NCBI RefSeq assembly: GCF_027158005.1
Contig: NZ_JAPVLQ010000005.1
Span: 310,001-374,000, forward strand
Length of the DNA stretch: 64,000 bases
Source of the DNA: Rhodococcus sp. H36-A4
Lineage (GTDB): Bacteria > Actinomycetota > Actinomycetes > Mycobacteriales > Mycobacteriaceae
Direction of reading: 5' to 3'
Shown piece by piece: positions 45,439 through 54,444 of the stretch. A program made the position numbers and the translations under genes. Under the pieces are notes generated by a model. It did no database searches. It saw only the letters and a program-made list of their open reading frames with translations, and had not been told where the DNA came from. Each line of letters starts with the position of its first letter. Positions within the stretch are counted from its first letter, which is position 1.

Positions 45439-46204
45439 ACGTGTTCTGCTGACTGACGTGATAGCTACCGAACAATCGGATCGACCCCAGATCGACCTCG
45501 GCGCCATGGCCGAACTTGGGGCGTGGACGCGGAATCTCCCAGCCGTTGGCTGCCAGCACCGGTAGCAGGGCCTGCCAACCGAATCCGCCGAGTACGACCA
45601 CGGATTTCAGTGTCGGCTTCAGCAAGCTCAATTCGATGTCGAGCCACGTGCGGCAACGATCACGCTCGGTGACGGTCGGCTTGTTGTCCGGTGGAGCGCA
45701 ATGAACCGGCGCAGTGATTCTGACCCCGCGCAGCGTCAAACCGTCGCCGATGTGAGTGGCTGTCGGTTGATTGGCAAGCCCGACCGCATGCAGCGCCGCA
45801 TAGAGAAAGTCACCGCTGCGGTCCCCGGTGAACATGCGTCCGGTGCGGTTTCCCCCGTGTGCGGCGGGTGCGAGGCCGACGATCAGAACTGACGCATCCG
45901 CGGGGCCGAACCCCGGAACCGCTCTGCCCCAGTAGGTTTCGTCCCGAAATGCGGCTCGTTTCTCGGTCGCGACCTTTTCCCTCCAGGCGACAAGCCTGGG
46001 GCAAGCTCGGCAGGCACTGACAGCCAGGTCGAGTTCGGCGATGGTGGCAGGAGTGGAGCCCGCGGAATGACTATGGGGGTCAGGAGTGGAGCCTGCGGAA
46101 TGACTATGGGGGTCAGGAGTGGAGCCTGCGGAATGACTATGGGGGTCAGGAGTGGAGCCTGCGGAATGACCAGGTTCGGGGTCAGGTGTGTTCAGTGAGC
46201 CCAT
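45365..46204 (-). CDS. Uracil-DNA glycosylase, UdgB (family 5) type, with repeat N-terminus
   Basis: 279 residues. The catalytic part (from about residue 53) holds ACRACPRL, motif A GLAPAAHGGNRTGRMFTGD and motif B HVSQQNTFTGRLT, with four cysteines for the Fe-S cluster seen in families 4 and 5. It removes uracil and other deaminated bases. The first 50 residues are four 11-12-residue repeats (TPDPHSHSAGS type) encoded by tandem array A. No start codon is present between the array and the domain, so the repeats must be translated. Start ATG 46204 overlaps the end of the PH-domain gene by 13 bp. Confidence 0.9.
   Translation of the reverse strand: MGSLNTPDPEPGHSAGSTPDPHSHSAGSTPDPHSHSAGSTPDPHSHSAGSTPATIAELDLAVSACRACPRLVAWREKVATEKRAAFRDETYWGRAVPGFGPADASVLIVGLAPAAHGGNRTGRMFTGDRSGDFLYAALHAVGLANQPTATHIGDGLTLRGVRITAPVHCAPPDNKPTVTERDRCRTWLDIELSLLKPTLKSVVVLGGFGWQALLPVLAANGWEIPRPRPKFGHGAEVDLGSIRLFGSYHVSQQNTFTGRLTPAMIEDALRAAGFHAGLM
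46048..46179. repeat. Tandem array A: four 33-base units within the UDG gene
   Basis: Copies at 46048-46080, 46081-46113, 46114-46146 and 46147-46179 (last one diverges after its first 23 bases). Each contains GAGTGGAGCC(C/T)GCGGAATGA. The period is 33 bases (11 codons). The core is shared with arrays B and C. Confidence 0.95.
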
Positions 46205-47688
46205 GTGTCACCGGCTCCTGGGGTAACGGCGTCGATGAGGGCCCATGCTTGGTCTGCGGGAATGTCGAGAACTTCGTAGTGTCCGACGCCGGCCGGTGTG
46301 GCAGCGACGATTGTCGCCACACCGGCTCGCCGTTGGAAGAATGTCTGTCTGACCGTCCATCCGATGATCCCCGCGGCCTCCAGTGAGTGCCGGGTGCGGT
46401 CGAGGGATCCGTGGCGGGTGATCAACCAGCCTGGCAATACTGCGTGGCCGAGGCCCCGGTATCGATCCCTTGCGACGAATAGAGCTCCGAGCAGCACCAT
46501 CACCACGGCAATCCACACGGTTGTCGGGATCGGAGCGCCGAATGCTTCGGCGATACCGAGCGCGGCGGCCACAACGAGTACGGGGACCACTGCACGGGTG
46601 TATCTGCGACGTTTGGCGGCCGGTCCGTGCGGCGTCAGCGGTTTCTGCGCGTTCTCGTGCAGCCCTGCGTCACCGAGCACGACCGTCATCATGCGGAGCG
46701 CTTCGCGTGCGGGTGCTTGCGGTAACAGCAGTGACGATTCCTTCTTCTCCGCGCTGACACCCGTCATGATCGCATCGAGCTTGGCGCCCTTGGCGATTCG
46801 CAGCAGCAGAGGTTCGGACAGCGAGGTGCCACGAAGGCGTTTCCGGTCGAGCGTCGTCGAGCGAGTCTTGAGGAGTCCATGGTTGACGTGGAGGCGGGCG
46901 CCGTCGTCGGTGACGGTCAGATTGCCGTACGCGATCAGGTAACGCGCGCATGCGAAGAGGCTGGCGACGATCAGCAGAATCAGCAGTCCGACGACGATCA
47001 CCAGGGCGATACCGAAACGCTCCGCGGAGTCGATACTGCTGGAGACGAGGGAAGAATTTGCCACGCGCTCACCGAACCCGTATTGAAAGAGCACCCCGAC
47101 CGCCGCCGCGATGGCCACGACGCCGGTGAACGAGAACGGTGCATATCGGACCCACTCGGTCCTCCAATGCGCAATCTCGGTTGCCGCGGGCGGCGCTTTC
47201 CTGAGTGCAGCCGCCCCTCGCTCGGCTCGCTGCAGCAGCTGCTCGCGCAACGCGGGGACCACCTTCGAGTCGAGCGCGTTCAATTCGAACTTTTCACCCT
47301 TGCCCGCCTGCTGTCCGGTGCCGATCCGCAAAATCGACAGACCCAGAAGCCGATGCATGACGCCCGCTTCGACATCTACCGACCGGATTCGGCTGCGCGG
47401 CACCGACAGCAGCTTCTTTTGGAAGACCCCGGTGCGCAGTTGAACGTGTACCGGACCGATGCGATAGCTGGTGGTGAACCAGCGCAGCAATGCGAACAGC
47501 ACCACCAGGGTCACAATGACCAAACCCCATAGATGATTACCGCTCCGACTGCCGATCACGAAAGACACGAACAGCACCGGTAGGACCTTCACCGCCTCGT
47601 TGACCGGATGAACCAACAGCATCCGCTTGTCCAGACGCAGCCACGGTTGCTGCTCCTCGGCGACCAGCAGTTCGGTATCGGTACTCAC
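46192..47688 (-). CDS. PH domain (YdbT-like, bPH2) membrane protein
   Basis: 498 residues of the bacterial PH domain family PF03703. Hydrophobic pairs lie near 35-75, 175-200 and 225-255 and in the C-terminal half, with domains between (RIRSVDVEAGVMHRLLG, RKRLRGTSLSEPLLL, SLDRTRHSLEAAGIIGW). Such proteins come in pairs; this one starts inside the stop of its smaller partner (4-bp overlap). Function is envelope-related but not known; export of a bacteriocin-type peptide is known only for some relatives. Confidence 0.85.
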   Translation of the reverse strand: MSTDTELLVAEEQQPWLRLDKRMLLVHPVNEAVKVLPVLFVSFVIGSRSGNHLWGLVIVTLVVLFALLRWFTTSYRIGPVHVQLRTGVFQKKLLSVPRSRIRSVDVEAGVMHRLLGLSILRIGTGQQAGKGEKFELNALDSKVVPALREQLLQRAERGAAALRKAPPAATEIAHWRTEWVRYAPFSFTGVVAIAAAVGVLFQYGFGERVANSSLVSSSIDSAERFGIALVIVVGLLILLIVASLFACARYLIAYGNLTVTDDGARLHVNHGLLKTRSTTLDRKRLRGTSLSEPLLLRIAKGAKLDAIMTGVSAEKKESSLLLPQAPAREALRMMTVVLGDAGLHENAQKPLTPHGPAAKRRRYTRAVVPVLVVAAALGIAEAFGAPIPTTVWIAVVMVLLGALFVARDRYRGLGHAVLPGWLITRHGSLDRTRHSLEAAGIIGWTVRQTFFQRRAGVATIVAATPAGVGHYEVLDIPADQAWALIDAVTPGAGDTWAH

Positions 47689-48173
47689 GTCGCATCGCCC
47701 AACGTCTTACCGGCGATCTCGGTGAGCTGAGCGACAGTGCGATCGGCCACTTCTTTGTCCAAAGCCGTGATCTTGACCGCGCCCGCCGAGGACGCAGTGG
47801 TGACGGTGACCGTGGACAAACCCAGCATCCGGTCGATCGGCCCACGCTCGGTATCGACCGTCTGCACCCGCGAAATCGGTGCGATACGTCGCTCCTGGTC
47901 GAACCAGCCGGTCAGCGTGTACACCGCCGTGTCACTGATCTCCCAACGATGCACGCGATACCGCCACACAGGGACGACGACGATATGAACGGCTGCGAAC
48001 AAGATCGACGCAGCGAACACCGTCGTATGGGGCCACGTCGTCCACTTGCCGTCGATCACGGCCCACACGACCTGGGCGATGAACAGCGGAACCCACATCA
48101 GCGAGGCATTGATGGCCCACAACTGCCGTGCACGCGGACTCGGACGCCACGCTGGATCGGTCATTGTGATCAT
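47685..48173 (-). CDS. PH domain (YdbS-like) membrane protein
   Basis: 162 residues: two membrane spans (about 20-45 and 52-72), then a bPH2 domain (RRIAPISRVQTVDTERGPIDRMLGL). It is first of the two-gene PH operon. ATG 48173 fits TAGATT (48184-48179) five bases away; M4 at 48164 is an alternative. The frame stays open through tandem array B up to 48425, so an 84-residue repeat extension cannot be fully ruled out, but no ribosome site supports it. Confidence 0.82.
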   Translation of the reverse strand: MITMTDPAWRPSPRARQLWAINASLMWVPLFIAQVVWAVIDGKWTTWPHTTVFAASILFAAVHIVVVPVWRYRVHRWEISDTAVYTLTGWFDQERRIAPISRVQTVDTERGPIDRMLGLSTVTVTTASSAGAVKITALDKEVADRTVAQLTEIAGKTLGDAT

Positions 48174-48187
48174 GCCCCAATCTAATC

Positions 48188-48380
48188 TGGTCGTTCCGCG
48201 AGCTCCACTCCTGCCTCTCTTGGTCGTTCCGCAGGCTCCACTCCTGGCTGTCTTGGTCGTTCCGCAGGCTCCACTCCTGCCTGTCTTGGTCGTTCCGCGG
48301 GCTCCACTCCTGCCTGTCTTGGTCGTTCCGCAGGCTCCACTCCTGCCTGTCTTGGTCGTTCCGCACGCTCCACTCCTGCC
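48188..48380. repeat. Tandem array B: almost six 33-base units between PH operon and fbiC
   Basis: Units begin at 48188, 48221, 48254, 48287, 48320 and 48353 (last partial). The plus-strand core is TTCCGCAGGCTCCACTC, the complement of GAGTGGAGCCTGCGGAA. It begins four bases beyond the -10 box of the PH operon and ends 55 bases before fbiC. Confidence 0.95.
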
Positions 48381-48434
48381 CACTCCGACCACCTCCGGTG
48401 GCACGCCGACCCGTCGGTGGCGCATGATCGACGG

Positions 48435-51005
48435 GTGACCATGCTGCCTGATCCTGTAACCGCCGCTGCTCCCGAACCAGAAAAGGTCCCCGCCCCCTCC
48501 GCAATGCGTCGTGTTCTACGACGCGCCCGCGACGGGGTATCGCTCAACGTCGACGAAGCAACGGTGCTGCTGCACGCACGCGGTGACGACCTGGTGGACC
48601 TCTGCACTTCGGCGTCGCGGGTGCGGGATGCGGGTCTCGAGTCGGCGGGCCGCCCCAAAACGGTCTCGTACTCGCGCAAGGTGTTCATTCCGATCACTCG
48701 CCTGTGCCGGGACAAATGCCATTACTGCACGTTCGTGACGGTGCCAGGAAAACTGCGCGCCGAAGGCCACGGACTGTTCATGGATCCCGACGAAATCATC
48801 GAGGTTGCGCGCAAAGGCGCGGAACTAGGATGCAAAGAAGCACTGTTCACCCTCGGGGACCGGCCGGAAGATCGCTGGCCCGAGGCCAAGGAATGGCTCG
48901 ATTCCAGGGGTTACGACTCCACGCTGGACTACGTCCGGGCCATGTCGATCCGAGTTCTCGAAGAAACCGGATTGCTTCCCCATCTCAATCCTGGCGTCAT
49001 GAGCTGGCAAGAACTCTCTCGCCTCAAGCCCGTCGCGCCGTCGATGGGAATGATGCTCGAGACGACCTCCCGCCGACTGTTCGAGGAAAAAGGTCAGGCT
49101 CACTACGGCAGCCCGGACAAGGATCCCGAGGTTCGGCTACGAACTCTGACCGACGCCGGACGCCTCAACATCCCGTTCACCACCGGTATCCTCGTCGGAA
49201 TTGGGGAGACCATCCGCGATCGAGCCGAGTCGATTATGGCTATTCGTAAGGTGCACAAGGCCTTCGGTCATGTGCAAGAGATCATCGTGCAAAACTTTCT
49301 CGCCAAGAACGACACCGTGATGCGAGATACGCCCGATGCGGGCATGGAGGAATTCCTCGCAACCATCGCGGTCACGCGGGTGGTGCTCGGGCCGTCGATG
49401 CGTATTCAAGCACCACCGAACCTCGTTGCCGTCGAAGAGACCGCTGCGTTGCTCGGCGCCGGCGTCGACGACTGGGGTGGCGTCTCTCCGCTGACTCCCG
49501 ATCACGTGAACCCGGAACGGCCGTGGCCGAATCTCGACACCTTGGCCGAGCTGTCCGAAGCCGCCGGATACACGCTGACCGAGCGCACAGCAGCGCAACC
49601 GCAATACGTTCTCGCGGGCGCGCCGTGGATCGATCCGCGTATCTCCGCGCACGTGAATGCACTGGCAGATCCTAAGACCGGAATGGCGCGTGACGGCGTC
49701 CTCCCGACGGGGCTTCCGTGGCAAGAACCGGACGAGGAGTGGGTGTCCTCGGGCCGAGTGGATCTCAACACCGAGATCGACACCGAGGGGCGTAACACCG
49801 AAACACGTAGCGACCTCGACAACGCATTCGGGGATTGGGAGTCCATCCGGGAGCAGGTACGCGATCTGGCCGGCCTCGAACGCGTCGACAGGGACCTGGT
49901 GGCCGCGCTCCGAGCGGCCGAAAAGGATCCCGCCGGTCTGTCCGACGAGCAGTACCTGGCGCTCGCGACGGCCGAGGGGACCGGCATGGACGCCGTCGCG
50001 GCCCTCGCGGACGACCTACGCAGGCAGGTCAACGGCGAGACCGTCACCTACGTCGTCAACCGGAACATCAACTTCACCAACATCTGCTACACCGGCTGCC
50101 GGTTCTGTGCTTTCGCGCAGCGCAAGGGCGACGCGGATGCGTTCACGCTGTCCACGGCCGAGGTGGCGGACCGCGCCTGGGAGGCGCACGCTCTCGGTGC
50201 AACCGAGGTCTGCATGCAGGGCGGTATCGACCCGGAACTGCCGGTCACCGGTTATGCGGACCTTGTTCGCGCAGTGAAAGCACGGGTGCCGTCGATGCAC
50301 GTCCATGCGTTCTCGCCGATGGAGATCGTCAACGGGGCTTCACGAGGTGGACAGTCGATTCGTGATTGGCTTGTCGAACTTCGTGCCGCGGGGCTGGACA
50401 CCATTCCCGGTACTGCAGCGGAGATCCTCGACGACGAGGTCCGCTGGGTGTTGACGAAGGGCAAGTTGCCTGCTGCAGAGTGGATCGAAGTTGTCACCAC
50501 CGCACACGAAGTAGGCCTGCGATCGAGCTCGACGATGATGTACGGCCATGTCGACAATCCGTCGCACTGGGTTGGTCATATGAACGTGCTCAAGGGAATT
50601 CAGGACAAGACAGGCGGATTCACCGAGTTCGTACCGCTTCCGTTCGTGCACCAGTCCTCGCCGCTGTATCTAGCCGGAGCGTCGCGTCCCGGCCCGACCA
50701 ACCGTGACAACCGCGCAGTGCATGCATTGGCGCGGATCATGCTGCACGGACGTATCGACAGCATTCAGACTTCGTGGGTCAAGCTCGGCATCACCGGCAC
50801 TCAGGCGATGCTCAACGGGGGCGCGAACGATCTCGGTGGCACGTTGATGGAAGAGACCATTTCGCGGATGGCGGGAAGCCAGAACGGATCGGAGAAGACC
50901 GTCGCCGAGCTCCACGAGATTGCGAACGGGATCGGTCGTCCTGCTCGTGAACGCACGACGACCTACGGTCTCGTCGACAGGTTCCCCGCGGTTGGACTCG
51001 TCTGA
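48435..51005 (+). CDS. fbiC: Bifunctional FO synthase CofG/CofH
   Basis: 856 residues with two radical-SAM halves that make FO, the chromophore of coenzyme F420, from a ribityl-pyrimidine and tyrosine. The CofG half has CRDKCHYC near residues 90-97 and the CofH half has CYTGCRFC near 547-554; both have the CxxxCxxC cluster triad. It aligns along its length with M. tuberculosis FbiC. GTG 48435 is used, with CATGAT six bases before; ATG 48441 or GTG 48417 are possible. F420 would serve the LLM enzyme at 21.4 kb. Confidence 0.97.
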   Translation: MTMLPDPVTAAAPEPEKVPAPSAMRRVLRRARDGVSLNVDEATVLLHARGDDLVDLCTSASRVRDAGLESAGRPKTVSYSRKVFIPITRLCRDKCHYCTFVTVPGKLRAEGHGLFMDPDEIIEVARKGAELGCKEALFTLGDRPEDRWPEAKEWLDSRGYDSTLDYVRAMSIRVLEETGLLPHLNPGVMSWQELSRLKPVAPSMGMMLETTSRRLFEEKGQAHYGSPDKDPEVRLRTLTDAGRLNIPFTTGILVGIGETIRDRAESIMAIRKVHKAFGHVQEIIVQNFLAKNDTVMRDTPDAGMEEFLATIAVTRVVLGPSMRIQAPPNLVAVEETAALLGAGVDDWGGVSPLTPDHVNPERPWPNLDTLAELSEAAGYTLTERTAAQPQYVLAGAPWIDPRISAHVNALADPKTGMARDGVLPTGLPWQEPDEEWVSSGRVDLNTEIDTEGRNTETRSDLDNAFGDWESIREQVRDLAGLERVDRDLVAALRAAEKDPAGLSDEQYLALATAEGTGMDAVAALADDLRRQVNGETVTYVVNRNINFTNICYTGCRFCAFAQRKGDADAFTLSTAEVADRAWEAHALGATEVCMQGGIDPELPVTGYADLVRAVKARVPSMHVHAFSPMEIVNGASRGGQSIRDWLVELRAAGLDTIPGTAAEILDDEVRWVLTKGKLPAAEWIEVVTTAHEVGLRSSSTMMYGHVDNPSHWVGHMNVLKGIQDKTGGFTEFVPLPFVHQSSPLYLAGASRPGPTNRDNRAVHALARIMLHGRIDSIQTSWVKLGITGTQAMLNGGANDLGGTLMEETISRMAGSQNGSEKTVAELHEIANGIGRPARERTTTYGLVDRFPAVGLV

Positions 51006-51007
51006 GC

Positions 51008-51781
51008 ATGGACAATCGCACAGTAGTCACAGCCCTCGACCGGGCCGTGGCCATCATCGACCCTGTTCTCGACGTTCTCGCCGAACGTGATCCGGTAGGG
51101 CTGAAGGCGAGAACGTTTCGAAGACCGACCGTCGAAGACACCGCCATCGACACCGTGCTCGACACGTTGGCGAAGACCCTGAACGCCACCGACTTCCCAG
51201 GGACCGCAGCATGGCTCGAGCTCGATGCGCAGGCCCGCTCGTGGTGGTGGGTCGCGCGGATCGGTGCCGTCAACACCGTGGCCGTTGCATTCCCCAGCGT
51301 CTTCGGTGTACTGGTCAACCGGCTGCCGTTGCAGGATCTGCTCGGCTTCGCGAACCAGGCGATGGTTCTCGTTGCCGTCGCCAGAGAGAACGGAGTGACG
51401 GACCGTTCGGCTCACGTGAGCATGCTCGCGTCCGTACTGTGCGGCCGTGAGGTCGTTCGCGAAGGCGCCGAGCCCGATACCTCATCGACACCGACACCGA
51501 AGCGCGAGTGCGGACCCTTCGCGCTACTGCATGCGATGTGGGACGTCGCGGCCGTGCTGAGGGACGTATCGAGCGAGCTGGCCAAGCGTCCGCACAGCCG
51601 TGGCATCTACCGTGTTCTTTCCGCGATTCCTCTGGTCGGCGGCGTGGCAAGCTACATCGGGGAACGTGGTGCGCTCTCCCGGGCTGCCAAACAGGGGATC
51701 GGTTGGGTTCACGCGAACGCCGAAAGTCCGAGCCACGTAGGCTCGGAAGGGGCTTCTCGGATGATCCGAGTGTCACAGTGA
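51008..51781 (+). CDS. Conserved hypothetical protein downstream of fbiC
   Basis: 257 residues, family not recognised. It starts two bases after the fbiC stop, so it is co-transcribed and probably coupled. Sequence is mostly helical and moderately hydrophobic (ARIGAVNTVAVAFPSVFGVLV near 83-103; GIYRVLSAIPLVGGVASYIGE near 199-219), with a variable linker rich in Thr and Pro. No motif for catalysis or metal is evident. A link with F420 is suggested only by position. Confidence 0.65.
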   Translation: MDNRTVVTALDRAVAIIDPVLDVLAERDPVGLKARTFRRPTVEDTAIDTVLDTLAKTLNATDFPGTAAWLELDAQARSWWWVARIGAVNTVAVAFPSVFGVLVNRLPLQDLLGFANQAMVLVAVARENGVTDRSAHVSMLASVLCGREVVREGAEPDTSSTPTPKRECGPFALLHAMWDVAAVLRDVSSELAKRPHSRGIYRVLSAIPLVGGVASYIGERGALSRAAKQGIGWVHANAESPSHVGSEGASRMIRVSQ

Positions 51782-51896
51782 GGACACCCTGCGCGGATTG
51801 TCGTAAATCTACGACGCGATACTAGGATTCTCAGGGCACTGCAAGCAGTGAACAACGCTTTCGGTGCCGATTACTGGAAAGGGAGGGAGACCAGCA

Positions 51897-52220
51897 GTGA
51901 CGTACACGATTGCGGAACCGTGCGTGGATGTACTCGACAAGGCATGCATCGAAGAATGCCCGGTGGACTGCATTTACGAAGGTGGCCGCATGCTGTACAT
52001 CCACCCCGACGAATGCGTCGACTGTGGTGCATGCGAACCGGTTTGCCCCGTCGAGGCCATCTTCTACGAGGACGACGTACCGGAGCAGTGGAGTGGCTAC
52101 GTGAGCGCGAACGTCGATTTCTTCGACGATCTGGGTTCACCCGGTGGGGCCGCGAAGCTCGGCAAGACCGATTTCGACCCACCGTTCATCAAGGCGTTGC
52201 CTCCCATGGGTGAGAGCTGA
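51897..52220 (+). CDS. fdxC: Ferredoxin FdxC-type (7Fe)
   Basis: 107 residues. Cysteines 9, 17, 21, 25 and 40, 43, 46, 50 give the 3Fe-4S plus 4Fe-4S pattern; CVDCGACEPVCPVEA is the second motif. GTG 51897 follows GGGAGGGA, a strong ribosome site. The C-terminal LGSPGGAA segment is conserved in mycobacterial FdxC (Rv1177). dapC follows after two bases, as in M. tuberculosis. Confidence 0.95.
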   Translation: MTYTIAEPCVDVLDKACIEECPVDCIYEGGRMLYIHPDECVDCGACEPVCPVEAIFYEDDVPEQWSGYVSANVDFFDDLGSPGGAAKLGKTDFDPPFIKALPPMGES

Positions 52221-52222
52221 CA

Positions 52223-53326
52223 TTGGCGCGTATTTCCGTCGCGTCCGGCCTTCCCGACTTTCCCTGGGACTCACTGACTGCCGCGAAAGACAAGGCACAG
52301 TCGCACCCGGACGGAATAGTGGATCTGTCGGTAGGCACTCCTGTCGACCCGGTTGCACCGATCATTCGTGCTGCGCTGGCATCGGTATCCGACATCCCCG
52401 GTTACCCGACGACCGTCGGCACGCTCGAGTTGCGTGAAGCAGCAGTTGCTGCTCTGGGGCGGCGGTACGGCATAACGGGGATCGGCGTCGATGCCGTTCT
52501 GCCTGCCATCGGCACCAAGGAAATGATCGCCTGGTTACCGAGCCTTCTCGGTCTCGGTAGCGGCGACCTGGTGGTCATCCCCGAACTGGCTTACCCGACT
52601 TACGAAGTCGGAGCCCTCCTTGCAGGTACGCGCATCATTCGTGCCGACGGCTTGAATCGACTCGGGCCCGAGCGCGCATCGCTCGTATTCGTGAACTCTC
52701 CTGCGAACCCGAGCGGCAAGGTACTGGGCCTGGAGCACCTCCGCAAAGTGGTCGGGTGGGCCCGTGAGCGCGACGCCGTGGTCGTGTCCGACGAGTGCTA
52801 CCTCGGCCTGACCTGGGAAGGTGAGGCGCTGTCGATCCTCGACCCCCGTGTCAGCGATGGCGACCATACGAATCTTCTTGCCGTGCACTCACTTTCCAAG
52901 ACGTCCAATCTCGCCAGCTATCGTGCAGGCTTCGTCGTCGGCGACCAGAAATTGGTAACCGAACTGCTCGAAGTCCGCAAACACGCAGGAATGATGATGC
53001 CGTTGCCGATTCAAGCTGCGATGACCGCGGCACTGACCGACGACGAGCACGAGAACATCCAGCGTGAGCGCTACCGTGCCCGTCGCACCACACTGCTCTC
53101 CGCCGTCAGAGCAGCCGGGTTCGAAGTAGATCACTCCGAAGCCGGGCTGTATCTCTGGGCCACCCGCGGCGAACCCTGCCGTGACACCATCGACTGGCTC
53201 GCCGAACGCGGCATCCTTGCCGCACCGGGTGAGTTCTATGGTCCGCGCGGATCCCAGCACGTCCGTATCGCGCTGACTGCCACCGACGAGCGTATCCAGA
53301 CTGCGGCGGAGCGGTTGACGGCCTAG
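52223..53326 (+). CDS. dapC: Succinyldiaminopimelate transaminase
   Basis: 367-residue fold-type I PLP enzyme converting N-succinyl-2-amino-6-ketopimelate to N-succinyl-LL-DAP. PLP lysine is in HSLSKTSNLASYRAGF; NPSGKV and SDECYLGL precede it. TTG start directly after fdxC. The nearby dapD and dapE on this window make the lysine/DAP assignment stronger than for a generic class I aminotransferase. Confidence 0.93.
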   Translation: MARISVASGLPDFPWDSLTAAKDKAQSHPDGIVDLSVGTPVDPVAPIIRAALASVSDIPGYPTTVGTLELREAAVAALGRRYGITGIGVDAVLPAIGTKEMIAWLPSLLGLGSGDLVVIPELAYPTYEVGALLAGTRIIRADGLNRLGPERASLVFVNSPANPSGKVLGLEHLRKVVGWARERDAVVVSDECYLGLTWEGEALSILDPRVSDGDHTNLLAVHSLSKTSNLASYRAGFVVGDQKLVTELLEVRKHAGMMMPLPIQAAMTAALTDDEHENIQRERYRARRTTLLSAVRAAGFEVDHSEAGLYLWATRGEPCRDTIDWLAERGILAAPGEFYGPRGSQHVRIALTATDERIQTAAERLTA

Positions 53327-53379
53327 GCTCGCGAGTATCCAGTTGCGCGTTGTCTGGCCTGGGTGTTTCCATTCAGTCC

Positions 53380-53997
53380 ATGACCGTCAGTGTGCTGCTC
53401 AGCTTTGCAGGTGTGTGCTTCCTGCTGGCGATTCTTCCTGGGCCGGATTCGTTCCTCGTGCTTCGATACAGCATCGGAGGGCAGCGACCCGGAATTGCAG
53501 CGGCCATGGGAGTCGCACTCGGCGGTTTGTTCTGGGCAGTGCTGGTTGCCGTCGGACTCGCGGCCATCGTCGAGCAGTCTGCGACCGTGTACCGAATTAT
53601 CAAGATCCTCGGTGGGCTGTACCTGCTGTACCTCGGGGTACGTGCGTTTTTGGCGCGCAGGAAGACTAACGTCGACGGTGAGCCGATGGTGCCGGTCGTG
53701 GCCTCGGCTCGGTCCGCCTTCGGTGCCGGTGTCCTTTCGTGCGCACTCAATCCCAAAGTCGGGCTGTTCTATCTCGCTGTCGTTCCTCAGTTCCTGACCG
53801 TGGTCACGTTCGCCGGAGCCATGACACTCGGTGTCGTGGAAGTGGTGGTCGCCGCACTGGTCATGGGCGTCTTCTCGGTCGTCGCCTCGCGTGCCGTCGT
53901 CCTGCTGCGGCGACCGAAGGTGACCGACTGGCTCGATCGCATCAGTGCGGGAATCCTCGCGGCCCTCGGGATCGGCACAGTCGCGTCCTCGGTGTAG
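53380..53997 (+). CDS. LysE/RhtB family amino-acid exporter
   Basis: 205 residues, six hydrophobic segments; PGPDSFLVLRYSIGGQRPG in the first loop is the LysE family signature and NPKVGLFYLAVVPQF follows. Its neighbours make lysine precursors, but RhtB-type substrates include many amino acids, so lysine export is a guess. ATG 53380 fits the first membrane segment. Confidence 0.88.
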   Translation: MTVSVLLSFAGVCFLLAILPGPDSFLVLRYSIGGQRPGIAAAMGVALGGLFWAVLVAVGLAAIVEQSATVYRIIKILGGLYLLYLGVRAFLARRKTNVDGEPMVPVVASARSAFGAGVLSCALNPKVGLFYLAVVPQFLTVVTFAGAMTLGVVEVVVAALVMGVFSVVASRAVVLLRRPKVTDWLDRISAGILAALGIGTVASSV

Positions 53998-54031
53998 GGC
54001 ACAGGTGCCGTGATCGAACCCGATTCGAGGG

Positions 54032-54427
54032 TCAGGCGATGTCCCAACCACCCCGCCTGATGCGGAGGATGTAGACCAGTTCATTGCTGCCGAAAGCCTC
54101 GACCGTGGTGAACCGCTTGGGTGCAGCATTGACCGCCGGATTGCGTGCATTCGCTTCCTCGTAGATCTGGGCGGCCCGCAAGTCTGCGAGTTCCACGCGT
54201 GTCCAGAAATCGTCGGACTGCACCGAATAGACCAGCCGAGGAGCACCGTCGCTGATGTGCGCGACCTCGATATCGTCTTCGTTGTCCAGGTCGTCGCCCA
54301 GATCTTCCTCGTCAGCGATTTCCTGGTCGGCATCGGTTCCGATCAAATAGACCCCGGGCTGCAGGTCTCCGGCGGGCACCGTCATGTACTCGGCGTAGTC
54401 GCCGGTGTCGATTCCGTCGGCATCCAT
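54032..54427 (-). CDS. Acidic hypothetical protein
   Basis: 131 residues, very acidic over 25-65 (EDLGDDLDNEDDIE). The second half could be a small alpha/beta domain. Not recognised. ATG 54427 is chosen because TACCGT (54439-54434) is six bases before it on the minus strand; ATG 54469 would put its start inside fadD36. Confidence 0.6.
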   Translation of the reverse strand: MDADGIDTGDYAEYMTVPAGDLQPGVYLIGTDADQEIADEEDLGDDLDNEDDIEVAHISDGAPRLVYSVQSDDFWTRVELADLRAAQIYEEANARNPAVNAAPKRFTTVEAFGSNELVYILRIRRGGWDIA

Positions 54428-54444
54428 GTATGTACGGTAACCAT
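54428..54444. promoter_or_regulatory. Overlapping divergent leaderless promoters
   Basis: The 17 bases between opposite start codons contain GTACGGTAAC. On plus, TACGGT (54433-54438) is six bases from GTG 54445; on minus, TACCGT (54439-54434) is six bases from ATG 54427. The two -10 boxes share five bases, so only one polymerase could use them at a time. Confidence 0.55.

Noticed and set aside
46048-48380. Arrays A and B as CRISPR arrays
   Set aside because: Units follow each other without unique spacers, the period is 33 bases with high identity throughout, and no cas gene is near.
48174-48425. Repeat-encoded N-terminus of the YdbS-like protein
   Set aside because: The frame is open, but the -10 box and ATG 48173 give a normal-length protein; kept only as a possibility in the findings.
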